Below the pieces are notes generated by a model, which ran no database searches, was not told the origin of the DNA, and was given only the letters and a program-made list of their open reading frames with translations. The translations under genes and the position numbers were made by a program. 64,000 bases of DNA, taken from positions 45,530,898 to 45,594,897 of the forward strand of contig NC_054865.1 in assembly GCF_018320785.1 (NCBI RefSeq). Reading direction: 5' to 3'. Source of the DNA: Cheilinus undulatus (lineage: Eukaryota > Chordata > Actinopteri > Labriformes > Labridae). Below, piece by piece: positions 1-10,957 of the stretch (the first letter of the stretch is position 1; each line of letters opens with the position of its first letter).

Positions 1-250
1 TTGCACGGTCACTCAGTTTGTGAGGATGGCTTGATCTAGGCAGATTTACACATGTTATATTCCTCCCATTTGTTGATGTTGGAGGGAAGTTCAGTGCCTT
101 GGAATTTTTGTATCAGTCCCCTGACTAACAATTTTCAATAACCTTTTCTCTGAGTGTCTTGGAGTGTTCTTTTGTCTTCATGGTGTAATGGTAGCCAAGA
201 ATACTGATTACCATCTGTGTCTGAAAGGTCCAGTTACTGGCACTTTAGGG
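1..250 (-). mobile_element. Tc1-like transposon fragment (N-terminal HTH part and 5' end)
   Basis: Minus-strand reading gives the transposase pieces NLPR/GRPHKLS-like (plus-strand 1-50) followed by the DNA-binding region and the end of the element. It matches the same segments at 19280-19500 and 42000-42180 (shared GTTCAGTGCCTTGGA and TGTCTTCATGGTGTAATGG). It is truncated by the window edge and degenerate. Confidence 0.75.
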
Positions 251-1236
251 ATCCAAATTGAAGTAAAAAAAAAAAGAAAAATATTTTCAGGTTCAACAAA
301 AACTGTAAAATACATTTGAACTAATTGTAAGTAGTAATAATTGCTAGCTGGTGTTTTTTGTTGTGCATGAATATGGTCTAACAGATGATTATTTTTGAAA
401 TGTGTATTATTCTGTTCAACAAATTACCACTATTTTTGTAATCATGCCTGTTATTTTGGTCCGGATTAGACAACCCATTGCATTTACCCTGTTGCTTAGC
501 AACTGGTGTGAATGGGGTAGCCAGTGTGTTTGTACATGTGTCCCTGAAACAGCTGTGGCTTAAGTATGAATTGACCCACTCATCCAGCTGACAAGCATAA
601 TGCTCCATTGGCGAGCTGATCCTCAAGTCAGACCTAATTTCTAAACATCCTCTCCATCGGTTTTACAGAATTTCAACTGAAGTGATGCAAAGATGCCACG
701 CTCTGCTGTCTCTACTCATCAGGTTATATTCAGCATGTGCATGTGTTTAAGTTTGGGCTTTTGTGTTAATAGAGGACACTTAAAACATAAAATAGCTAGG
801 AAATAGAGAGATAGGCCTGTGGGTAGAGGTCTGTTGTGCCTTGTTTGTTTGCATAAATTAGAGAGCATCAGTTTCTCATTAGCATATTGGAGAGGTCTTT
901 TAATACAACAGTGAGGTCACAAACAGAGGGGGATGTGTTTCTGTGTTTAGCTGTTTACCAAACAAGGGAACTACAAATAGATGAGTTCAGTTTGTTTGGT
1001 AGATTATTTCCTCTTTTCAGCCATAAAAAAATATTTCGCCTCATCTAGCTGCTGTGAGGAGTTTTTAGCTGGTAATAAAGTGCTGAGATTGATACTGATC
1101 ACTGCTCATTAACACAAATATCTAATTAGCCAATCACATGGCAGCCTGTATGATTTGTAGCCTCAGTTTCCTGTTCTTTGTTGACAGGAGTGACACCTGC
1201 TTTAAGGTTCAACATGTTGTGTTGTGTTGTTCAGTG

Positions 1237-1440
1237 CTGTGGTTGCAGCTAAAGATGACTCTTATAAATACAGACTTGTAGGAGATGAATATTTTCACAG
1301 ACACTTATTTTACATTGCATATTTTTGTGTAATTGACATTACTTTGCATGAACCTGATACCAATTTGACATCAAAGAGTTTCCTTTGTAATTTTTTTTGT
1401 CAAAAAGCCAAATTACATTGACCATTATTGATTGATGTGC
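1237..1440 (+). mobile_element. Tc1-like transposon 3' end fragment
   Basis: Encodes the degraded transposase C-terminus (VVAAKDDSYKY, from the family ending VIAAKG-STKY), followed by terminal sequence resembling 12300-12480. Too short and mutated to be active. Confidence 0.55.
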
Positions 1441-2091
1441 CCAGTTGGACTTTGAACACTTTGTGGCACTTACTGATTTTATTTCCTCCTGTCTAGATCT
1501 TTGCTTGTGTTGTACTTACTCTCAGGTGTACGTCACTGTGAACACAAGCATCTGCTAAATGATATTTAAACATTGTAGCTTATCCAAAGAAAGCCTGAAT
1601 ATGTTGAACTTGATTCATAATTAAACCCCATGGATGGCTTTGGGACTGTATTGGAAAATATAAAGTCCTCAGTGTTTAGTGTCAGATCAAACAACATTGA
1701 GGCTTGAAAAGACAAGATTGTTGGGCTTCTTTCCACTCTAATTCATTGTTTTAATGTTTTAAATCCTAAGCCAAGTGTGTTTACAGCTCCTTCCATTGAC
1801 CCTCTAATTGTTTGCTACAACATGGATTCTCTCACTGTGTGAAAAGGGTAACAGGAGTTTAAAAGTAGATTGAAGCCACTTCAGTAAGGTACATCAGGTT
1901 GTAGATGTTTTGACTGATGACTTTCTGCTCTGTGACCTAGGATTTGATTGATCTGTTTGTAATTGCTCTGTTTTTCTGTTTGTGTTTTTGTGAAATGTGC
2001 TACTTTCTGTTTCAGCTGCCTCTTGTGAATGAGCTTCTTAAGCTCAATGAGGTTTTCCTGGTTTAATAAATATTAAATAACTGTCTTCCAG

Positions 2092-5000
2092 ATCTGATCT
2101 CACAGCTGCTTGACCCAGTAGTCGACCCCTGGTTGGACAGAGAGACGTGCTTTAACACGATCCCTGTTCCAGATTCATACACCGGGCCACGACTGTCGTT
2201 TCCTCTCTCTGTCTCTGATACAAACGCTCTCCTAAACGGTTTTAAGGAGCAGCAGGTACCGGTATTTTTTCTGTTTTTTACTTCCATTTGACTCCTCATT
2301 TGAAGTGCTTTTATTGATCATCACTCTTTTTCATACAGACTCTTCATGCCAGATATGTTCTTCAGCTGCTGTACGAGACCAAAAAGCTTCTCAAGCAGAT
2401 GCCAAATATCATCCACTTATCTACATCCTACACCAATGAGATCACCATATGTGGTGAGAGACCAAAAACCATCTTCAAGTTTTTAATTTTTCAGCACAAA
2501 ATAAGATCAGACTTTTCTGCTTTATGTACACCTGCAAGTCCCACTCTACATCAGGTCATTGAATAAATGAATGACCTACATGCTAGTTCACTGATTGCTG
2601 ATGTCTATAAATGAGTTTTAAATACACTTTACTGTATCTTAATGGCATCAGTCCAAAAAGGAGGTCATGTTTATTCACACTGATGAAGCACTTGACTCCT
2701 CTTTTACAGCTGCCTCCTCCAGCAGATCTGCATCTCATTAAACTCAAGAATACTTGTGATTAAAGCGTGAAACATTATCTTTTTTTGCATGAAGCGGTGC
2801 AATTCACTGTTCTGTTTCCATGACCACTTCACTCTTTCAAACTGAATAAACTTAGCGAAAAAGTTAGTCAATTATTGTGCTTTCTGTTTCGGTACAGGAG
2901 ATCTGCATGGGAGACTAGATGACTTACTTCTGATATTTTATAAGGTAATACTTCTCTTTATGACTTTCTTAAGCATTTACACATGCTGAAATATGTTTCT
3001 TCTTCTAAGTGTGTGATAGTTATTTGATGGCATGGTATTTTTCAGAATGGCCTTCCCTCTGCAGAGACACCATACGTGTTCAACGGAGATTTTGTGGACC
3101 GTGGGAAAAAGTCTATAGAAGTGGTCATGCTCCTATTTGCCTACCTTCTTCTTTACCCCGACTACATGCACCTGAACCGAGGGAACCATGAAGACCACAT
3201 CATGAACCTCAGGTAAGCAGGAGAAGAGCAGGCTTGCAGAGAAACAGTCATCTATCAAGGTTTTGCACATAAATGAGGGAAAAAAGTGCTTTTGATGTTT
3301 TTTATGTTGCTACAGATATGGATTTACAAAAGAAGTCATGCAGAAGTACAAGGTAAATTCAACATCAGTGTCATTATGTACAATTTGCAAAGTCATCCTC
3401 AGACACGATGGTGATATCAGACTTACCGTTTGTATATATTTTCTGTGCCACTGTGCAGACTCATGGCCGTGAGATCCTCCAGCTGTTTCAGGATGTTTTC
3501 AGCCTTCTACCAATCGCGACAGTCATCGATGGAAAGATCCTCATCGTTCATGGAGGGATTTCAGACAAGACCAACCTGGACTTCCTCAGCTCAATAGAGA
3601 GACACAAGGTCTGTGAAAATGAGCAGCTAACCTCCCTCTCATTCTCCATTTTTACTTTTTTAACTGCAGCAATCAACTTTGGGCACTAGAGGTCAGAAAA
3701 CATTCTTTAAAACATTGAGAGAAGGACAGCCACCACAATCTGATATATTTCTCATGCTTAACATGTCAGTAAATAGAAGTCAAAGTCTCCAGCAGACATG
3801 AATTAACTATCAAAATTTCTTTGATTTGAAATTTTCTTACACATTGTACCTCTTTAACACTCTCTTTGTTTTTATGCTTAAGGCTGGCACACACTGAAAC
3901 ATTTTTAAAATCTTCACTGATTTTGAAAATGTGAGAGACCCTTCTCATTATGAAAAATAGCAGATTTAACTGTTTTGATCTCATAGTGTGTGATGTGAGG
4001 AAATGACCAGCACAGCACACACCAAGACATTCTTTTCACTAACAATCAGAGTCTAATTTGATTTTGGTCCAGCCCCCTCCCCTTTGTTAATTTGATTGTG
4101 GTCTGTTTTACAGAACAGGTTTTATAAAAAAGTCATGTCAATGCTAAAGATCAGGAGGTTGGTCTGCAAGTTTTTCATTTTATTTAGATTTTACTTTTTG
4201 TTTAAATTTTAGTTTAGTTTTAATTTGCTTGTAATTCTCGTCTGTTAGTGAAGTTTAGTTTTATTATGCAAAATAAATAATCAGGTTTGGGGTTTTTTCA
4301 GCAAAATCAGGGTTGAGACCCCAAAGGGAGAGAAAAGTTGGGATGTTTCGTGGCCTAGATGATTGTTCTTGTTTTAGGGGTGAAAAGGTAAAGAAAGTGT
4401 CATCTTGTATATTGACATTTTGTCATTGCAAATTTTAGATAATAATAAAAAGACTTTTGAAAGAAAGAAATATTATACATTAAAATAAAAAGATACAATC
4501 TAACAGGCTACTCTTCACATTTAAATTTATTTATTCAAATTGTGCTTTTGATTACAACTCAAGAACTGAAAATAAACTGTCTGATCAGACTATTTTAGAC
4601 TAGTCAGGCTTGGGTGTACATGTCAGTCTGCTGCTGTCAAAGACTAAAACAAATGAGATTTGGACTCTAATTTTGTTTTTAAGTAATTTTGGTGATCACA
4701 TAAGTTTTAGTTAGTCTCATTTTTTTGGGAAGCTGAGTTTTCAATTACTTTTAGTTAACTGTGATAACCTTGCTTCTGACGTCCATTTACCTTTGATTCG
4801 TGTTTTCTATCCTTGCCATGGTCATGTTTGTTGTGCTCTCTCAATCAGTCTGCTTCCTGTTTGGCTTTTGTTCCTTTAAAAAGAGAAACTTTGTTAGATT
4901 GGCTTAGATAAGATAGATATACTATATTGTCCCTAAAGGAGAACAGTAGACAAAGTTCAGCAAAGACTGATCTTTTGGAGGAAAATGAGCACTTTTCATG

Positions 5001-8000
5001 TTTCCTCTGAGATGATGACTCTCTTTTACAGAAGTTTTATTGAATCCATTGTAACCTTTTGTGTTGCCACATGGTTTGGAAACCTGAACTTGGCCAGTAA
5101 AAATTGTCTCCCTATAGTCTTGTTGAAACTACTGGAAAATTTGCAGTATGAGCTAAAATCTCAATATTTTTTTCTAAATTGTTTATCCCTAGTTTAACTT
5201 ATTTCATATAGTACTTTTTATGATATGGAATGATTTCTTGCTGATTTTTGTTGAACAGCACAAAAGACCTAAAAATAACCGCATATTAAATCACACTTAC
5301 AATATTGGGGGAAAAATCGGATTTAGATTATTTTCCCAAATCGCTCAGCCCTAGTCTTTAGGATGTTCTTTTTGTACTATTATTGCTCATTTTCTCATCT
5401 GCACATTACACTTTTGCATTACTTTGTTGTAATTTTTCATTTTCAGTATGAGCTCTGGACTGATTTTTTATTAGTGATTTTGTGTATTGTGTTAATCCTA
5501 TAATGTCTGACTTTTAGGCTTCTAATTGGGTCTTATTTCACTGCTTATGCTGTCTTTATGTACCGTGTCGCTTGTGTCCTCCAGCCAAAGAGAATCTGAA
5601 TCTTATCGCCAGACATGTAGCAAAAAAGCAGGTAAAGTAGGTAAAATGCAATGAAATATTTGTATCAGTCATTAATGAGCCCTTTGGTATTTTTTCACTT
5701 GTATAGATTTTATATGGTAAAATGCAAATAGGCTTGAACTTATATAGCACTTTCCTGGTCTGACGTTTTACACAGGTCACACTTAACTATTGACATCCAG
5801 TCTTACACTGATGGCAGAGGCTGCTATGTAATGTGTGTAGAAGTATTAACTAATCCCATCATATACAGTCACATGCCAATGACACTGCAGAGGAAGAAAA
5901 TTGGGCCCAAGTGTCCCTCAAGGACACATCAGCATGTAACTGTAGAAGTTTGGGACTAAACGCTGAGTACAGATGCCAAACTAAATTACATCTGTGTTGT
6001 TTTTTTTTTTTGTTTTGTTTTTATGTTCACAGGTAAAATCTGCCCTGAGGTTCCCGAGACGCAGTTTGGTTCAGCTGGACATTGGGCAGTGCAGCAGACA
6101 GATGAAGAGAATGAGATCAACTGATGGCTCTCGTCCCAGCAGCGGCTGCAGCCACAGCAAGAACCAGCTATCACAAAACCAGAGGTAGGAGCAGCTCACG
6201 GACACTTTCAGATGTGTGTTTTTTTTAAGTCAGTGTCCACTAAAACTGCTTTTCTTTGCATTCCTGCAGGAAGAGGAGATGTGGTCTCAGCAGACAAGAC
6301 AGCGCCATCTCCACTTCTTCCTCCTCCTCCTCATCTTCATCGTCCACCTCTTCTCTCTGCTCTCCTCGAACTCCATCCTGTCTCACGCCTCACCAGTGTC
6401 CATCCTCCCCCAGTTCACCGTACACCATCAGTGTCCTCCAGGTGCCTTTCCTGGACTCTTTGTCCTCTGTGGGACCTCCTTCCCCTCCACAGCATGAGCG
6501 CGAATGGAAACAGGTCAAAGGAGGGAATACAGGAGTAAAGTAACTGTCTGCCCATTTCCTGAGTCAAATTGAGCATATTCATTTGTCTAAATTCTCCCAC
6601 AGATTGTGGATATATTATGGAGCGACCCTAAAACACAAGAAGGCTGCTGTCCAAACACATTCAGAGGAGGTGGCTGCTACTTCGGCCCCGACGTGACTCA
6701 CCAGCTTCTGAACCAGCACGGGCTGCAGCTGCTCATCAGATCTCATGAGTGCAAACAGGAGGGATATGAGCTCTGTCATGGAGGAAAGGTAGACTTGATG
6801 CACTAGATTTATCTGAGTTGTACAGAAGTCTGGAGAATTATTGTAACTCTGTGTTTTTTAGGTAATTACAATTTTCTCAGCATCAAACTATTATGAGGAT
6901 GGAAGCAACCGAGGTGCTTACATCAAAGTGGGCAGAGAGCTGGTTCCCCGCTTCTACCAGTACCAAGTTAGCCGCACAACACGTAAACTCACCCTGACAC
7001 AGAGGTACAACTAATGCAAGCGAATGTGTCTTTTTTTTTTTTTTTAAAGATAGATATTTTTGGGCTTTTTATGGCTTTATTGATAGAGGAGGACAGTAGA
7101 TAGAATCGAAAAAAGGGATGAGAGAGTGGGGGAGAGACATGCAGGAAATGGTGGACTTGAACCCGGGCCACCCATGTACACCTTAAACCACTAGTCATCT
7201 GCGGCCCGTTTGTGTCTTTTTGAGCGAGAGTGAGTAGGTATGATTGTTTAAAACTATTAACATTAACCCCACACTTAACCTGACACACTAAGTCCAAAGA
7301 CATGCTCGTTATGTTGATAAGGGCCTCCACCTGGCTGATGGTGCCCATGTGGCTTACTGACCACATAGGAAACCTACCTCAGCCTGAATTTTTGGCCCTA
7401 ACATACCTAAAAGTTCTGTACAGTAGTGTAGATGAGGGTTTATGTGATTGTTCTGTTAATAATTTTAAAATGAAATGTGGTTTTTTTTGTAGGGATTGCT
7501 GAGTGGTCAAAACTAAACCATTAAGGATGTAGCCATTCATTATTTTTCCTTTGGTTTGGCATTTTTTTGCTATTTTATGAATTTTTGAACAATGAATGAC
7601 AGGTTAAATTCTTATTTTGCTTACTGCTTATATTGAAATAAAAAATACATTTCAGAAAGTTCAGACTTTGTAAACTAATTGTTTGTGCAGGGTTCGAGCT
7701 GCGGAGGGCTCAGCTCTCAGGGCTCTGAAGGAGAAACTGTTCAGCCATCGCTCTGAGCTGATGGCAGGCTTCCAGCAGTACGACCAGAATGACAAAGGCA
7801 TGCCCCTCTCATTGCCTTACAGATCTTACTCTAACATTATTTACTCAGGCTGACATGTGACATTGTTAAATGTAAATGAATCTGTCTGTAGGTACTGTGT
7901 CGGTCAGTGAATGGACTCTGGTGTTGGAGACTGTGCTGAGACTTGATCTGCCCTGGAGGACTCTGCGACCACACTTAGCCCGTCTGACACCAGATGGCAG

Positions 8001-9118
8001 TGTGGAGTATCAGTCCTGCTTTGAGGACATGGGACCAGGGATCCCTCTGCCACAGGTCAGAGCAAAAAATCTTGTCTCAGTGACTGTCTTTATGTTACTA
8101 TTTTGAGTTACCCAGCATTGTTCCTATCCTTTAGAACAATTAGGAAGTAGTTCATTCACTTTCTAAAGCTGCAATTGTTTTTAATCGATGTTTAATTCAT
8201 AGCAAGTTAAAATGTTTTGTAATTGTCAAATGCATGTAATGATTTATTCACAATCAGTGATACCAGTGGAGGAGAACTGAGCTTTGTTATCCAAGAGCAA
8301 CAATGGGATGCATTTCTTTAGTTTCAAGCAACAAATATCAGGAAATCCACTGACAATGAAATTGACTCTTAATTTACTCGGGTGTGCTGAGATTTGAGAA
8401 AAACAGAAGGGAGATTAAAATGCAGAAGTGTGTGCATGAATGAAGAGACTCAGTTTAGTCTGCAAAAGAACAACACAAAGAAAATGAAGTTTTATGCCTG
8501 CACATCTGGTGTCACCTATATAAATTTTTCAATCTTTTGTCCAATTTTCTCCAAGTTTCAAGTACAGACTTAGTCACATATGGTTTGTTTTAGCAACAAG
8601 AAACTACTCACATCTTGAGGATGGGCTCTTTAGACATTGTGTTATCTTTTCACTGCTGCAATTAAACAAAACAGTGGACGTCTTAGAGCAGGAAGGAAGT
8701 CTATTTGACTATCTTGTCTTCTTTTCTTCTTACAGGTCACCCCAAACTTGGCTGAAACTCTCTTCAGATACAGGACAGACATTGAAATAATATTCAACAT
8801 TATAGACAAAGATCACTCAGGTCAAGAAAAAAAGGCTATGAATCTTACCTGATTCTTTGTTCCAGCAATATAAAATACATCCCTAAAATAATCAGTAAAT
8901 ATTTGTGTTCAGGTCTGATCTCCATTGAGGAGTTCCGTCACACCTGGCGTCTCTTCACCTCTCACCTTGGTGTAGACATTGATGACAGAGCCATTGATGA
9001 CCTGGCCCGAAGTATCGACTTTAACAAGGATGGCAGTATAGACTTTACTGAGTTCCTGGAGGCCTTCAGAGTCGTGCACAAACTGGACAACAAGGATCAA
9101 CATGTGAACGGAAGATGA
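2092..9118 (+). CDS. ppef1: Protein phosphatase with EF-hands (PPEF/RdgC family), 5' partial
   Basis: Calcium-regulated Ser/Thr phosphatase of the PPP superfamily. Exons: 2092-2255, 2339-2453, 2898-2944, 3046-3212, 3316-3352, 3459-3608, 6033-6184, 6270-6513, 6603-6788, 6862-7004, 7691-7797, 7892-8055, 8736-8820, 8913-9118 (stop TGA). They give 654 residues in one open frame. The metallophosphatase motifs are visible: GDLHG across the 2453/2898 junction, GDFVDRG near 3085, GNHED near 3184, HGGIS near 3550, and RSHE in 6603-6788. The exons at 6033-6513 encode a Ser-rich linker of about 130 residues. The C-terminus has two good EF-hand loops, [12 protein letters not shown] (8820/8913 junction) and [12 protein letters not shown]. 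The intron after 7797 has a GC donor. The N-terminal exons with the IQ motif were not found, so the first two bases here complete a split codon. Synteny with phka2 favours ppef1; ppef2 is the alternative. Confidence 0.92.
3609..6032. other. ppef1 intron rich in old repeats
   Basis: Contains a degenerate TTTTAGTT-rich repeat (about 4180-4775), a LINE reverse transcriptase remnant (4930-5190) and the end of a repeat finishing CAGCCCTAG (5275-5354). The rest shows nothing recognisable. Confidence 0.5.
4930..5190 (+). mobile_element. LINE reverse transcriptase remnant (L2/Rex-like)
   Basis: The plus frame reads [19 protein letters not shown] and then a stretch with LFYRSFIES and WFGNLNL. This is the segment after the catalytic core common in teleost non-LTR elements. 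No FxDD box remains. Confidence 0.55.
7045..7205 (-). repeat. tRNA-derived SINE
   Basis: On the minus strand the head carries a clean B box (GGTTCAAGTCC) followed by the body that ends AATAAAGCCATAAAAAGCCC. A second copy is on the plus strand at 39768-39960. It lies in a ppef1 intron. Confidence 0.65.
7295..7432 (-). repeat. Mariner-type miniature element fragment (same family as 11632-12037)
   Basis: On the minus strand CAGAACTTTTAGG and GGCCAAAAATTCAGGCTGA match the start of the element at 11632. Only one end is preserved. Confidence 0.55.
8056..8735. other. ppef1 intron without recognised feature
   Basis: AT-rich intron; no exon, RNA gene or known repeat could be supported. Confidence 0.5.
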
Positions 9119-9384
9119 ACGAAGAAAAAGTATTTGTGAAGGAACAAATCTGAACACTTGAAGAACACAGTTTGTTTGATCAGCAGGGAAACTATCAGAG
9201 GAAAGAAAGTAGGACAGCAGTGATGACATTCAATATTTTAGTATTATTTATAGTTTTAAAAGGTTAAGCACTTGGCAGTGAAAGTTAGAGATTTTTTGAG
9301 CCTTTCTAACAGAATGAAAGAGGTCTGTGCTTTGGGATGCTTCGTTCATGCTCTTTAATTTCTCAGTGAAGTATCTCAACAAAC

Positions 9385-9390
9385 AATAAA
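9385..9390 (+). terminator. ppef1: ppef1 candidate polyadenylation signal (proximal)
   Basis: AATAAA about 270 nt after the ppef1 stop. A second AATAAA at 10264-10269 could give a longer 3' UTR; which is used cannot be told from sequence. Confidence 0.4.
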
Positions 9391-10263
9391 TTAAACATAT
9401 ACTTTGTATTAGGTTTTCAAAGTCCCCAGAGGGTAAATCCTTTACATTGTTAAACACTTGATCTAGCACCATAGCAGGCAGTATGAAAAAAGACTTGGGG
9501 TACAGAAAAGCAAAGCATTTATGTCCCATGTTTCATCTACATCATCCATATCAGTGAATAAAAGTTTGACATCCTCTGATATTTTAATTAGCATGACCCA
9601 CAGTTCTCAGGTTAAAAGGTTCTACGAGAAATAACTAGCCTAAATTTTGGTACAGACCTCAATTCATGAATCAGTAGCCTTTTGTACACAGTGCCATATC
9701 ACACCCAACATTACCCCTGGCACTCAACACTAAAGAGCAGGACATGATTGATCTCTCTTTGTGATATTTTTACAGAAAACCATCTTTAACATGTAAATAA
9801 GCAAGCACCTGACAACATTGAGTCAATCCCAGGTCTCTTATGTTGCATCCATGTATCTCACACTTGCAGCTGAGTCGGGATGCAATTAAATGAAGTAAGG
9901 GAGTGAAAGAACAAGGAAATATGTTTTCAAGATGCATGTGACATCCTTAGTAGTGAGGAAAATGTATTTTTATCAGTCAAAACCCCAAAACAGATAAAGA
10001 CTCATAACTTACGCCATCCCTTGACTTGTTATCCTTTTTAAGGGCATAAATTTGCACTGTGAAATTTCTAAAAATAAACCTTTAGCAAGTCTAACAAAGC
10101 ATGGAAAATTGTGAAGTGGGCGCTACAGCTTCATGTTTTAGTTGCTGCTTTAGTTGGTGCAGGTTTCTGACTGCAGACTGTAGACTCAAGAGAAACGTAG
10201 TCTTCAACAGAACAGCAGGAAAACGCTGTACATACCACTACTGTAGTTTTATATTAATTATTG

Positions 10264-10269
10264 AATAAA
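10264..10269 (+). terminator. ppef1: ppef1 candidate polyadenylation signal (distal)
   Basis: AATAAA about 1.15 kb after the stop and 690 bp before the start codon of the CCP/EGF gene. It would close a long AT-rich 3' UTR. Confidence 0.35.
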
Positions 10270-10957
10270 ATGTCATAATGGCCTCTTGGTGACTAATTGT
10301 TGTATTTTGTGCATTTTTTCCAGTGTTTCTTCGTGTGTGATCCAAAGCTGCTTCCTTGACTTCCTGCCAACTATAATTACTGAAGTGTGAGAGCAGTTAG
10401 ACAGGCCCAGGCATCCTGTCAGCATGAGTAAATGAATGGTTTAGATTTTACTGATGGTGTAACATTTGCAGCACACACACACTTTACTCATGCATGAATT
10501 TTACAGCATTAAACAGCTGCAAAAGTAAAGGGAAAGAGACAACAATGAGGTGTGGATGGACTAATAATTTTCACAGTAGATTAAATGCAAAGTTTTTGGA
10601 TGTTGCTCTCACTTGTGGCAAAATTTCTCGTGTCAAAGGACTTAGTATCACCTTTTTATGTTCAAACAGTTAAAATACTGGCTGTAAAGCACATAAAACC
10701 TCTCCAGTGCATCGTCCATCTGTCAGTGTTTTACAAACATGAACCATGTCAGCTCCCCTTCCTCCTCTCCTTCCCCTCTTTCTTCCTCCAAACAGACATC
10801 CCAGATGTCTTCCCTCCTCTTGATCTTCAACTTCTCTTAGACTTCCTGCTTTTGCTCTCAAAAATCCTTTCCTCAGCCCTCCCACCCCTCAACTTCAAAC
10901 TTGATGTGAAGGATCTCAGCTAGGCAGCTTGTAGTCTCATCCTGGACACACATTCAG

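Larger units (their letters stand above)
1..2091. other. Left flank / probable ppef1 intron
   Basis: No convincing exon was found here. It holds two Tc1 fragments (about 1-250 and 1237-1440) and otherwise AT-rich DNA. If ppef1 has its usual N-terminal IQ-motif exons they must lie beyond position 1 or be too diverged to recognise. Confidence 0.5.
9119..10957. other. ppef1 3' UTR and intergenic DNA before the CCP/EGF gene
   Basis: Holds the two candidate ppef1 polyadenylation signals and the presumed CCP/EGF promoter. No TATA box was convincing. A pyrimidine-rich stretch (10740-10900) precedes the ATG at 10958. Confidence 0.4.

Noticed and set aside
2016-2051. Possible ppef1 exon (CTGCCTCTTGTG...CTCAATGAG) between good AG and GT
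   Set aside because: The phase needed to join the exon at 2092 puts a TGA in it, and the open frame leads to a stop in the next exon.
6212-6543. Three overlapping plus-strand ORFs
   Set aside because: Only the frame that continues AG|G AAG AGG joins both neighbouring ppef1 exons; the others are frames of the same TCC-rich exon.
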